Assembly (NCBI GenBank): GCA_029717555.1
Contig: JAMDHS010000113.1
Location: 1 to 60,458, forward strand
Source of the DNA: Peribolospora baueri
Taxonomy: Eukaryota > Basidiomycota > Peribolosporomycetes > Peribolosporales > Peribolosporaceae
Direction of reading: 5' to 3'
Length of the DNA: 60,458 bases
Position numbers and translations under genes: made by a program. Below, piece after piece: positions 44,389 to 55,979 of this stretch. Every line of letters begins with the position of its first letter. Within the stretch, counting starts at the first letter, position 1. The notes under the pieces were generated by a model that was not told the origin of the DNA, made no database searches, and worked only from the letters and a program-made list of their open reading frames with translations.

Positions 44389-47300
44389 ATGAAGGTCGCC
44401 ATCGTCGGAGGCGGGCCCTCCGGTCTTGTCACGCTCAAGACAATTCTAGACTTTAACCCCAACATCCATGTTGAAGTGTTCGAGGCCGAAGATCAGTTGG
44501 GCGGAACGTTCAGTGAATATGATCCGTTTGTCAAGCAAGGGCGAACGGACGAGCGAGCTGATCGTCCTTCTCCTTTCATTACCTGAACTCGTTCCCCAGG
44601 ATATCGCTCGTATGATGTGAGTTTCTTTTTCTTATCACGTCTGAATTAGTTTTCACATATTCATCTTAGGATTCGTTCCCATCGCCAGAATGCGACCCTC
44701 GTCTCCTCCAAGCAGTTGACCGCTTTCTCCGACTTTCGCCTTCCGCTGTCCCATCACGACCATCTCTCTCTTCCAGAATACGTCCAATACCTTGAGGACT
44801 ATGCCGACCGTTTCTCTCTCCGTCCTCATATTCACTTGTCTACGCGGGTCACCAAGGTCCGCCGAGGCACGGATCTGGAGGGAGGGGGACATTTTCTCAC
44901 CTATGTGCCCACCAAGGGAGGCCGGCTGATCGAGGGATTGACGGGAACTACCATTCACGTTTCCCATCTTGCAATTTGCACGGGTCTGCACGTGGTGCCT
45001 TCCATCCCTGACGTTCCTGGCATTGAGCATATCCACAACAACACCAGTGAAGGCAACGAGGACGGGAGCAAGAGTGTCGCTTTTCATAGCGCAGAGTACA
45101 AGAGCAGGGATCAGCTGAAGGGAAGGAGGGTGCTCGTCCTTGGCACCGGCGAGACGGGTATGGACGTCGGATACGAAGCTGTCAAAGCTCCAGCAAAGTC
45201 GATAGTACTGTGCACTAGGCAAGGGTAGGCGAATGTTTCGGGGACGAATCAGGTGGCAACCTTTGCTCGAGAGCCAAGCTAAACAGCACAACCGCGCTCC
45301 TTCACCCGCCCCAGCTTCCTCTCTTTCCCAGCAGTACTGAGCGACTTCCAAGTCTTGGGCGTCAAGTTTGATGGTCACCTGCCCATTGACGGCCTCATCA
45401 CCAACCTCTTCGAGACAGCCAAGGTGCATCCTTGGGTTGGCCAGAGCCATTTACGGTGGTACGTGGTGCCGTTGCACTTCTCATTTGGCTGCCTACCCTA
45501 TGAAGAGGCAGATGTATGACTGGTCTTGCGTTTTGCTTTGCCACAGGTTTGTAAGCGACTTTGTCATCAAGAGATTGCTCTGGGTGCTGACGGGGACGCA
45601 AGCGGGATGGTACGTGCATTGGTGTGGTCTGCAGGAAGTTCCAAGCTCTTATTGATCATGGTTTTCGACGCACACTCTCACAGCAATCAATGGGTCGGAG
45701 AGTTGCCCCCTGAGCGGCTAGGCAGGGCTTACGTCTTTCTCAACAGTGGGTCAATCGTATCTGTAAGGATGTCGTTGCAGACGTGTCAGTGGTGACGTTT
45801 GGTTTCGCCTCTGATCCGTACCAGAGTCGGCCAAAGCGATGCCATACCTCAACCGCCCATACAAATCCCGCCCTGCTATCTTCGAAGCATTCGCGCGGTA
45901 CCTCGACCCTCCGGACTACTCCCCAGACGAGCCAGGCATCGATATGGCCCCCTTCCCTGACCACATCCTTCCCTCCGGCAAGGTCGTGTTCCAAACCTCG
46001 GGAAGGAAGGAGGCCAAGGCGATGATGGGAAGAGATATCAGACCCGAGGTTATCGTTTTCGCTACCGGTTACACTCAGGAGTGGGATATATTTACAGAGG
46101 GGGAATATCCCGTGCCCAGGGAGGCGGACGTGAGGGACGTATACAAGAGCGGGGACGAGAGCGTCGCGTTCATTGGGTTCATTAGGCCTGGCGTCGGTGA
46201 GTCGCGAGGATTATGGGACAGCAGTGCTGTTCTATCGTACGTCCTATTACATCACTCATTCGTTCTGCTCGACGCTGTCGATCTATTATAGGAGCCATTC
46301 CCCCGATTGCGGAGATGCAAGGTGAGCGCACATAGCCCTTAACTTTCATTGTCATTACCGTACCTGTTCAGCGTCGCCAATCTATAACGCGCGCTCTTCC
46401 GTCATTCCAGCCCAGTTCTGGGTCCTCACGATCCACCAGAAAATCCCCAAGCCCGTATCCGAGCCTTACTATCACTTGCTCGTAAACGATGATGCGAGGA
46501 TCAAGGTGGGTCCGCGTCCAAAGCACCTTAAACCTTCTTGAAGATGTGGCGCCGCCGACTGACTCTTACGGAACTGCGAACGAATATCGTGTCGCTCAGT
46601 ACGCTGTTGACTACTCAACCTGTAAGTCTTATTCAACACCGGTTTACCTCTTTCGGCCCGTCTTTGGCCCGACTCGCTCCCCGCTACCGTTACTCATTCG
46701 GACGGACTCGGCCGTTCTCTAGACGTTTCGACGTTGGCCAGAGACATGGGTTCCGAGCCTGGCCTCTTCGAGCTTTGGTGGACGTACGGCTTCAAGGTGC
46801 TCTATGTCTTCTGGTGAGATATCAATGCTTCACCAGCGTCATTTTCAATCTCAGCAGAGCAGCCTCTGATAGTCACATATGCTCCACTTCCTCCTCCTTG
46901 GTTCTCTCTGGTCTACCCCGCAAGCTTCGGAGCGGCCTTTACTCCCTTCTACCGTCTTCTCGGACCTTGGCGCACGCCATCTGCCGTCGAGACCACGAAG
47001 ACGGAGCTGTACGAGACCATAGTCAGGCGTGGAGTAACCGGCAACTTGATGATGGGGGTCAGTGATCGGCTTTTTTTTTCCTTCTCTTCTTGATTCCTTC
47101 GCTTCGTTCATCGGTAGCGATGGGCTGTCGTGGACCTGCCGTCGTTGCGCGCTTGCCCCGCTCAATCTCTCTTCGTTTGTCCTTGGCCTGATGATCTCCA
47201 GGTCATCCCAATGGCCTTCTACGCCGTCGTCAACTTGCTCACCCTGTGCCTCGAGTTCGTCCTCCGTCTCGCCGCGCCCTGGCTCGGTCTGGACGTACCT

Positions 47301-47399
47301 CAAGGCGCGTTAGGCGCCGCCATCATCAAAGGTAGGAAAACCCAAGTCAGAAACGCCCCGCGTTCTCGACAGAGTAAGGCGGTCGTGAAGGCTGAGTGA
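44389..47399 (+). CDS. Flavin-containing monooxygenase
   Basis: FAD/NADPH-dependent monooxygenase of the FMO (dimethylaniline N-oxide-forming) family. Thirteen exons: 44389-44512, 44600-44616, 44689-45224, 45315-45458, 45547-45609, 45684-45745, 45825-46196, 46292-46321, 46411-46505, 46600-46621, 46723-46813, 46925-47057 and 47202-47399, all in phase, 628 residues. FAD motif VAIVGGGPSGL at 3-13; GGTFRYRSYD then NATLVSSKQLTAFSDFRLP; FMO-type block VAFHSAEYKSRDQLKGRR followed at once by the NADPH motif VLVLGTGETGMD at about 196; EVIVFATGYTQEW; PGVGAIPPIAEMQAQFW. The C-terminus carries hydrophobic segments (VLYVFCFGAAFTPFYRLLG; MAFYAVVNLLTLCLEFVLRL), so it is probably bound to the ER membrane. 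Exons 2, 8 and 10 are 17, 30 and 22 nt. Substrate unknown (soft nucleophile N or S inferred from family). Confidence 0.92.
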
Positions 47400-47878
47400 G
47401 GACGTTCTGAAGCGTTCAGAACGTGGGACAAATGGTGTACGTAGAACGTGCAGTCTCGTCCTTCCCAGTGTTCCTTCCTTCCGAACAAAGTGCTCGAGTG
47501 GACATGGACATTTTCATAGGCTCCGTCCGCACATAGCGCTGTCCAAGAGAATCTCGATTTCTTCTCGTACATCCTCACCCCTGGTATAGCGAGATTCATT
47601 GTACATGCGGGAACCGTGCTCGTCCGTCCTACTATCCGTCTGTGAAGACCGCCACCCCAGGCTAGAGTAAGAACGCGCGCGAGAGTCCGGGACGAGTGTT
47701 CCAACTAGAGGGAGACAAGAGACCGAGGAAAAGTGATTGCAGGCTAGCAGGAAGAAATTTTGAGGATCCGAAGGCCGGATGCGAGATGTAGACGTGTAAG
47801 GGCGGAAACGGAAAGGATAACAGACGAACGAGAAGAGGGCAAGGATGTGCAAGAGCGCAAGAAGGGTCCGAGTCTGGA
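47400..47878. other. Intergenic region between convergent genes
   Basis: 3' regions of the FMO (+) and Sec7 protein (-) genes; nothing further recognised. Confidence 0.5.
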
Positions 47879-50800
47879 TTAAATGAAGTTACCGGCCATC
47901 GTCCGTTTGGGGGTCTCTGCCGCAGGAGCGGGTCCGGGTCCGACAGCAGCCTGGGATGGGGCTGTTGTGGCTGCCATCCCCTCGACCAATTTGTCAGGGT
48001 CCAAGCCTGTTTGGAGGAACTGTAGGACCAAAGGCAGCAAGCTGTTCTGCTGACACGTCACCACGATGTCCTGGCCGACCGTTGGGCCCGCGGCCGTGCT
48101 CGGCTGAGGAGGCGGCTCTGGGTAGGCGATAGAGGGCCGACTGGAATAGTTCTTGCCAGAGCTGGGCTGGGCAGATATGGGGTCTTGTCCCTGGTGCATC
48201 AGGTCCTTCTCCAGCCTACCCGCCCCAGTGCTGGCGTAATACCGTCGGCTGACGGATTGACCACGAGCTAGAGCGGCGGAACGAGAGTCTTTCTCTCCCG
48301 AGGCTGTCGCCGGACTTTGGCCAGGTCGTCGTGGTGCGGGGCGACGGTCTTTCGATAGGCCTACTGACGGCTGCTCCTCTGGGGCGATCAAAGCATCCCG
48401 GAGCACTTGAAGTGCTATTGCCTCTGCTGCCCTGCGCGCCTTCAACGAGACACCGTTCGTCACGGAGGCGGGATCCGCTTGCTGTTTACGGGTTTCGATC
48501 TCGCGCTCTATTCGGTCCTTCAGCGCTTGTACCCACTGTTTGCGTGACTGCGCGCTGTCCAGGCTGAACATGTATTTGCGCTTGCTGCCCAGGTGGTTGG
48601 TGAACGCGAGGTTGAACGAATAGCGCATGAAAGCGCGCTCGACGGTGAACGTCTTGATGGTCGGGATGCCAGCAATGGCAGGCGAGTGCGCACCGATTCG
48701 GACGAACAGCACCGACCGCGGCCCAAGGTTAGTGCTGAACATTTGGAACGTCTGTCGTTCGTTCTGCGAAAAATCTAGGATTCGTGGCTCGAAGGTGACA
48801 CCGTATCCTATCAGCTTGACGAGGAGATTGACGGGCCGCGGCAGGGAGATGGTAAAACTCTGCGGCATGCCGTACGTGAGCTTGTTCGGCAATGGTGGTT
48901 CGATGACGGCCTGCACGAGTCTGTTCGTCGCGTGGGGAGGCGGCGCCTGCGCCAACGGATCTCTGCGAATGCTCGCGTACATGTCGGCGAGCTGGTCATC
49001 ACGCACCGCACCCTCGGGATCTCTTCCGCGGGAAGCGATGACGAAATCGTCTGACGAGATGTGAGGGTTTGGCAGGCCAAAGGTGACCATGCTGGCGCTG
49101 TCCTCGATGTTCGAGTGCAGGAAATCGTTCAGCTCCATCATAGCCCAAACGAGACGCTCGGTGAGGTCTAGCGTAAAGGACCGCGGTAGAAGCGGAGCGT
49201 TGGCATCGTGCCACCTCGAGACGAAGGCCTTGAGCAGCTTCTCGAACGGCGGGAGAGCAGTAGGGAACCGGATCGTCAAGAGGAAGCTCCGTAGGGCATC
49301 CAGGATTGACACGCTGATGAAACGGAATCGGCCAAGATAGGCGGCCAAAAGCACCTCGTTGCCAGGGGCAACCAAATAATTTACGAGCTGCCCACGGTGC
49401 AGCTCTGGTGTCTGGAAGAACAACCGAGCGATCATGACGGGATCGTTGGGCAAGCCGGCCTTGTCGATGATGGAACCGACCGCCTGACCGGGATCGACCT
49501 CGAATTCTTGGATGAACGCGGTGGTGATGGGGTGTTCCTTTTTGATGGGGCTAGGGTCATCGTCTTTCGGCACGCTAAGTCGCAATTGATGCAGCTCCAC
49601 CACGCTCTTCACAAGGAAGCGCCCGCCGAGCGTCGGAGGCGCCGGCTCCACTTCCTGGGACGCGCCTTCCACGTCATCCCACAACGGCTTGGCGATGACG
49701 AGGATGTCATTGAACAAGAAAAGGTAGCGGTCCTTGATCGTGTTCGCATTGACGACCTGCACCACGGCCGAGTGGAAGAGCAGACGCCGCGGCGGATCAC
49801 TCAACCCGCCCAAGCCCGGCAAGCCCTCTACCGCGGAGGCCATGCTCGCTCTTTTCGCGCCTCCCGGGAGCAGCTGCTGTCCGACGGCGGAGTTGAATCG
49901 CTGCAAGATCTGAGCCGTCGCCGGCGTGAACGCGTGCTCGTTCTCCAGCGGCGTTTGAGCGGACGTGCTCCCGATCGACTCGCTGACCGACTGAGCCGAC
50001 CTGGACGAGCTCATCCGAGAGAGGCCCGAGAAGGATGAGTTGCGAGACAGCCGCTGAGCAGTATCGTCGGCGAGATGACGGCTGGAGAGGCTCGTGTCGG
50101 TGGAGGCGCCCATGGTGCCGTGTGAGTTTGTCCTCGACAGGGACGCCGCGGACAGCTTGTTGCTGAGTCGGACGGCCCCTCTCGGGTCCCCTTCGCCAGA
50201 ATGAGCGTTCGGGTCGGCCACGCGAGGCGACGGTACCGGTGACTTTCGGTCAACCTGCGAGTCCTTCCGTTTCAGCAAGTGCGCAAACACCGAGGGTCGT
50301 CTGATGGAAGCAGAGGTCGACGACGACTTATTTGGGTGGCTTTCTGGCCGGTCCGTCCCGTCTGCCGTTGCGCTTGTTCCGACCTGTGCGACTGCTGCAC
50401 TCGTAGGCAAACCTTGCTGTTCCGTCGGCTTGAAAAGGCCCGGGAACGGCATGAGTTTGTCGTTGGAGTACATGGCGACCAGTTCGTTGGCCGTCGCTGG
50501 CGGCAGGTGAGGTTCCGGTGCTAAGGGTGGGAAAACGTCGCTCAGAGTATGCTGCCGACGGTGTCCAGCGTTGCCAGCAGGAGGAGCCGCGAGAACTAGA
50601 GTCTCCTCATGCGCCGGAAGCTCACGCTCGATCGATGCATTCCATGGCTCCTCCGTCTCCTCAACCTTGTAGCCCAAAACGGGGGGAGCATCGACCCGTG
50701 GTGACTCCACTTGACGCGCCTTTCCGCTTCCGGAGGGCGTCGATGCGAACTCTGGGGTTGCAGGCGCACGCGGAGAGATCCTGGCATCCCGCGGTTCAGG

Positions 50801-53236
50801 CATCGGCGGAGGTGCCTCGCCCTCCCGGCTCTTCGCCCGATCCTTAACCTTTGCCGATCCGTTAGGCGGCGACAATCTTCTCTGGCGGGCGAGCCGATGC
50901 AGTTTGCCCGCGATCTTGTCGACCTTGGCGAGATATCCCTCATCCAACTCCTCCCCGCCTTCGTTATCGCTTCCAGCCACGTCCCAATCCGACAGGCTTT
51001 CGGCGTCGCTCGTGGCTCCTCCTCCGACGGTGCTGGCGCCGACAGACCGACGAGACATGATGCTCGCGCGCCTGGACGAGGGAGCGGAGGGGCCCATGGG
51101 TCCGAACTCGGCGATGAAGTCGGAACCGAGAAGCTCGTGAATACGAGCGCTGGCCGCATTCTTCGCGGAAAAGGAGGCCGATTGGGGAGACAGATTGGAG
51201 GGAGACAATTGCGGGAAGGGGTTGACGACAGGAGTCGCTTGCTCGTCATGGCCTTGTGCGTCGCCAACATGAGTTGCGGGCGAAACGTCCACGTTGACGG
51301 CGGGAACATCGCAGATAGTGGAGGCGCCGGACGGCTGTCGCAAGTGAGTTTCGATGCCTGCCATCGTTCCGTTCGCGGAGGGTGATCAGATCCATCGCCT
51401 TGTGCTGCAAGTCGCCAAGTCCAGGAAAAAAAAATTCAACAACCACTCACCTAAGCCTGTCGGCCATCTTCGAACTTGCTCGCTTTCGTATTGCGTCACA
51501 CGGCCACTCTGCTCCGGCTCGTCGCTAAGGAGACTTGACCTCGCGCTGCTCTCTGCGTCACCCTCTTCCTCGTCCTCCCCGCGCCTTCGCCCTTGCGCAT
51601 GAGAGGACTGCCTTGGCAGAGGTCGGAAGCGGGACTCAGGACTCGAGCTCGATTCCTCCGCATGCTGCAGTCGTCTCCTCTCAAGCTGAGCTTCCCAGTG
51701 CTCTCCGGCCGTGTACGTCGGCCTACCGTCAGATCGATCATCCGAGCTATGGGGTGAGCGGGACCGCCTTGCCCGACCTTCCTTCGTGACCTTCCCTCGG
51801 AACGAGTGACTCGGGTACGCCGAGCTCGTCGCAGAGCTACTTCCGGGACTTCCCGTCCCGACACCTGACCAAGCAGCTCCCGCGTCCTTTTCCCTCTCGC
51901 GAAGCAGCTTCTCGTACTCGAAATTATCTTCGCCCACGAGGCGCGCCATCGCACTGTCCCGATCCCTCTCCATCGTGTGTCGCCGAGAGCCGTTGGACGT
52001 GGCTGAGAGACTACCGGTTGCAGCGTGGTGTGGAGAAGAGGACTGATATGAAGACGCAGAGTTGGGGATGGAAGAGGTGGAGGATCGTCTACGGAGGCGA
52101 GAGGTTGAGAATGACGGTGACGACGAGGCGAAGCCTGACGTAGCGATGGCAGGGAGTTGCGACCTCTGCGAGGTCGAGGCCTCCCGATGGTAGTTCGCAT
52201 CGTCGCCGAGCGAAGGCGAGAGCGCGTCTTCGGAACGCTCGCCGCCAGTGTCTTCCTGTCTGTCAGCGTCGACGGCCTGACCTTGCCGAGCGCCACCGGC
52301 ACCTCGACCTCGGCCGGAGAGCTTGCGAATCATGGCCGACCTCGCGACGGTTCGAGGGTCGGTCGACACCTCCTGAGCAGCCTCGTCGGGGCTGGCCGCT
52401 TGTTTGTCCCCCAGCTCTGCCGCAGCCATAGAGTCCTCGCCGCCTAGAGTAAAGCCTCTCCGCCTGCCACGAGAGGAGACTGCCCCGCCAAAAGCTCCGG
52501 AAATGGTGTGGCTCCGCCCAAGCGTGGTTGCTCCGAAACCTCCGATACCAGGGAAAGGTGCCGTCAGCGGGGGAAGCATCTCGCCCCTGGTGATGGCCTC
52601 TTCAAACTCGGCAGCCGCGCTTCCTCCCATAAGCTTCTCAAGCGCGTACGCTCGGGCGGCCTGATTGGCAGCGGACGCGGAGTTGGAGCGTCCGAGGCCG
52701 GCGCTAGCTTGCTTCGCTTGGAACTGAGCTTGAAGCGCTTCCAGAGACGGAAGAGGCGACCGCGAGATGGGATACGGAGACACTCTCCCTGGAGGGAAGG
52801 GCGTTCCCGGAGACCCCAGGCTGCCTGGGATGGGCGAAGGGGCTCCAGGGTCGCTTGGAGTGGTGGCTCCAGAGAGCTGAAGGAAGCTCGACTGCTGGGC
52901 GGCAGACGCAGCTTCATCCCAATCCTGATAGCCAGGCGCATCAGTGCCTCCTCCGTTCGCGTCCGGCGTCTGAGCCCGACTGGCGGCGCGACTGACAGAG
53001 CCGCTCCGGCTCCTCGCGCTGTTCTCTCTTCGCAGCTCACGCTGGGAGGCCGCCCTGCGCAACTTGGCAATAGCCTGCGACCGGGAATTGGCGCGAGAGA
53101 GCGCAGTGGCCGGTTGTGTGACGCCGTCTGCCGGCTCCGCGGCCGCGGATGCGCTGGCTGACGCGTCATGAAAAGGGGGCGGGTGCGACGAAGGATAGGC
53201 ACCTTCCCCGTCCATGGCAACTTGGTGGCCGTCCAT
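47879..53236 (-). CDS. Sec7-domain protein with PH-like regions
   Basis: Two exons, 53236-51451 and 51357-47879, join in phase (donor GTGAGT at 51450, acceptor at 51359-51358) to 1,754 residues. The first 1,100 residues are disordered and Ser/Ala-rich with many RxxS sites. Then come a PH-like segment at about 1120-1195 (LLFHSAVVQVVNANTIKDRY then LFLFNDILVIAKPLW) and a Sec7 domain at about 1205-1345: GSIIDKAGLPNDPVMIARLF, GNEVLLAAYLGRF, ILDALRSFLLTIRFPTALPP. A second PH-like region at about 1395-1540 ends KYMFSLDSAQSRKQWVQALK. Sec7 domains catalyse nucleotide exchange on Arf GTPases at Golgi or plasma membrane. Here the place of the catalytic PGEAQ loop reads PTALP, so the glutamic finger seems missing. 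I join the two frames because only 21 nt separate one frame's stop from the next ATG, leaving no room for a promoter. Confidence 0.82.
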
Positions 53237-53639
53237 AGGCCGGCGTGGAAAGTGGGGAGAGGAAGGGGGTTATGCGAACGAAGGGTAAGGTGGTGAAACC
53301 TGAATGTAGGCCGTGCGCGCAGTGCCGAGAGAGCGGGGTGGGAGACGGTAGGGTAGATAGGCGCAGCTGGCTCAGGTAGAAGGTGCCGACATACCTGCCG
53401 GCCGTGGTTCGGCGTCGAGCCTGGGATGACGAAGAAGCAGGAAGGGAGGCGAAAGACAAACAAAGGACGCGAGCGAGAAGCGGAAGGTAGTGCCAAGAGG
53501 CAAGAGGCACAAAAAAAAAGGTGGTCGAGCTGGTCCCGCCGTCGCCGTCGTCGTCGTTCGTCGTTTGTCGTTCGCTGGCTCACCGCTGACCGCGTCCGGA
53601 ACAAACCTGCGCCGCTCGACAGCGACGACGAGGGCTGCC
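53237..53639. promoter_or_regulatory. Upstream region of the Sec7-protein gene
   Basis: About 400 nt between the Sec7-protein ATG and the retroelement remnants. No TATA box stands out; an antisense open frame runs through it but is judged to be a shadow. Confidence 0.4.
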
Positions 53640-53841
53640 CGCCATTCGTATCCACGTGACCATTCTCAAGCGCCGCAGTCGACCTCGATCTCGATCGCTC
53701 CGCCCCTGGCGGGCGGGTCGTCTCTCCGAGCAGGGACGCCCGCCAATCGCACCAACGTGATTGTTCTCAAGCGCTGCAGTCGATCTCTACTTCGCTCTGC
53801 CTCCCCAGTACACCATCCTCTTCAAGAATCCAACTTCGGCG
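53640..53841. repeat. Diverged 101-bp tandem duplication next to the retroelement
   Basis: 53640-53740 and 53741-53841 align at their starts (CGCCATTCGTATCCACGTGA against CGCCAATCGCACCAACGTGA) and through a shared TTCTCAAGCGC-GCAGTCGA block. The second copy ends just before the gag-like region, so this may be leader or terminal-repeat sequence of the element. Confidence 0.6.
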
Positions 53842-53848
53842 ATCATCC

Positions 53849-54243
53849 AGCATGGACGACAACCTCCTTCAGAAATTCCAAGAACAGCTCCAGCGGCTCG
53901 AAGAGGACAACCAGCATCTGCGAGATCAGCTCCAGCAACATCAATCCCCCACTCCCATGGCGGGCTCCACCCTGCGCCTCTAGGATTACGCTCGTCAAAT
54001 CGACAAGTTCGCGGGAGACCGGACCAAGCTCGCCGGGTTCCTCTATAAGGTCAAGCGAGCCTTCACAACCTTCCCGGGGAGTTTCCCTACGGATGGTGTC
54101 AAGATTAGCTGGACCATTCCCTTCCTGGTCGGACGTGTGCGCCCTGGACGAGAGCACTCCCAGGCCCAAGGAGGACGATGCCTGAAAGCTTGCTGGTCCT
54201 TTCAGCACCTGGGACCGGTTCGAGGAGGCGCTTTGCGCCCACT
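53849..54243 (+). repeat. Inverted repeat arm 1 (gag-derived, about 395 nt)
   Basis: Nearly identical, in reverse complement, to 54602-54997. The arms enclose a spacer of about 360 nt that also consists of gag sequence in both orientations. Confidence 0.9.
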
Positions 54244-54601
54244 TCCAGCCGGTGAATGAGCGCCGGACGTACATGGATCAGTGGAACGACCTGCGGCAGA
54301 CCGGGCCTGTCGCCGACTACATTACCAAGTTTAGGTCGCTCCAGGTCCACATACAGGCTCCTCTCGGGCTGAGGTATTGCCCGTTGGTACAGACCTCGGG
54401 GGTTGCTGTGGTGTTGGTCCAGAGCTCTGGACTTGACTCCGCTGGAACTGACGCTGGTGTCCGCCAGTTGCAGGAGCCGGTCAAGGTTCTCCGCTTGGGG
54501 AAGCAGCATGAGGGTGTTCCGAACGTGGTCCTTGAGACCACGCTCGAACCGGTCGATGGCGAGAGATGGGGGATCCTGGACGTGAACCTGTAGTGACCAA
54601 A

Positions 54602-54997
54602 AGTGGGCGCAAGGCGCCTCCTCGAACCGGTCCCAGGTGTCGAAAGGACCAGCAAGCTTTCAGGCATCGTCCTCCTTGGGCCTGGGAGTGCTCTCGTCCA
54701 GGGCGCACACGTCCGACCAGGAAGGGAATGGTCCAGCTAATCTTGACACCATCCGTAGGGAAACTCCCCGGGAAGGTTGTGAAGGCTCGCTTGACCTTAT
54801 AGAGGAACCCGGCGAGCTTGGTCCGGTCTCCCGCGAACTTGTCGATTTGACGAGCGTAATCCTAGAGGCGCAGGGTGGAGCCCGCCATGGGAGTGGGGGA
54901 TTGATGTTGCTGGAGCTGATCTCGCAGATGCTGGTTGTCCTCTTCGAGCCGCTGGAGCTGTTCTTGGAATTTCTGAAGGAGGTTGTTGTCCATGCTG
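54602..54997 (-). repeat. Inverted repeat arm 2 (gag-derived, about 395 nt)
   Basis: Reverse complement of 53849-54243 with only a few differences visible by eye, for example at the ends of the arms and near 54636-54640. Confidence 0.9.
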
Positions 54998-55440
54998 GAT
55001 CGTCTTCTTCTTGACAAATAAAATTGGTGCGCCGAATGGGGACTGTGATCGTCCTGATAATAACCCTTGGTCAGGTTTTCTTGAAGCCATGAGAGAGCAG
55101 CCCACCCGTCCCGTCGGTTCTGATCTCCACGCTGGATCTCCGCACGCTGGTCGCCCAAGTCCAGCAACTGTCGGAGCCAAGTTGGCGCGTCTCAGCTCCG
55201 AGAACCAGCAGGTGGAGCGAAACCAGCAGCTGGAACAGCGACCGCCACCGCGGTGCACCCCGACCACGTCGTGGAGGACCGCGCAAAGGTCCTCTTCGCC
55301 GCTACGTTCCTGCGTGGGGCTGCCTTCCGGTGAATGGAATCCCAACTCGCCGTCGACGTCCATGGGAACGGAACGGGGCCAGGCGAGCTCGCCGAAGGCG
55401 CGCAGAACTCGGTCGTCTTGAACACCTTGAAAGTCACGAC

Positions 55441-55979
55441 AGAACCTTCTTCGGACGCCCATCAATGACTTCGAAGCTCACGGGGGAAATCGCTTTCTCA
55501 ACCAAATTCCAATTACGTGACGACAGTTTAGGACGCACACACCCCTTTGGCGAATTGGGTACGTGAAGAAGACGGTCCAGGAAATCCTTTCCTTCGTGGC
55601 GTAGCTATTAGTACAAGTTGAAGTTGATGCCCCCCCGTTGGAGAGCGAACGAGCGAACGCGAACGGACGGCCAAGGTCGTGTGCTTTTTTAGATCCCACC
55701 CCCACCCCAGCACGTCCCATCCCATCGTCCGCGCGGCCAGAGAGAGAGTCAAACGAGGCGAGCAAGAAAGCAGGAAGAGCGAGAGAGCGAGCAGAGCGAT
55801 TCGCGAACGTGAGCGAGGACGGGGGCCCGGGTAGAGGGGCGGAGAAAAGCGGGAGCGGGGGAGGATGGCGAAAGGGGAGAGGAAGGGGAAGGTGCGGGTA
55901 TCATATCGCTGGGAAGGAAACAGATACAGTAGACAGAAACCGAGCCAAAACGGTGCCAGCGGTGCGTCCGCGAGCGGGC
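55441..55979. other. Intergenic region right of the retroelement
   Basis: Between the pol remnant and the 3' end of the MFS gene. No domain or repeat recognised; purine-rich at about 55740-55870. Confidence 0.4.

Larger units (their letters stand above)
53842..55440. mobile_element. Fossil Ty3/gypsy LTR retrotransposon fragments
   Basis: Remnants of a Ty3/gypsy-type element. On the plus strand from about 53849 there is a gag-like region: a coiled-coil start (LLQKFQEQLQRLEEDNQHLR), then FAGDRTKLAGFLYKVKRAF and TYMDQWNDLRQTGPVADYIT, the retrotransposon gag pattern. A second, oppositely oriented gag piece occupies about 54380-54997. Minus strand about 55015-55440 carries a pol piece with SQSPFGAPILFVKKK, the start of a Ty3-type reverse transcriptase. 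The element is broken and rearranged, with several breaks and most of pol missing; paired LTRs were not recognised. The near-identical inverted arms suggest the rearrangement is recent, or kept alike by gene conversion, while the element itself is degenerate. Confidence 0.85.

Noticed and set aside
51386-53236. Separate 616-residue protein ending in WLLNFFFLDLATCSTRRWI
   Set aside because: The tail is intron sequence; a GTGAGT donor at 51450 and an in-phase acceptor at 51358 join it to the Sec7 exon, and no promoter fits in the 21-nt gap.
52564-53655. 363-residue minus-strand frame across the Sec7-protein start
   Set aside because: Overlaps the real exon in another frame and extends through the promoter region; Arg/Ser/Leu-rich shadow typical of high-GC DNA.
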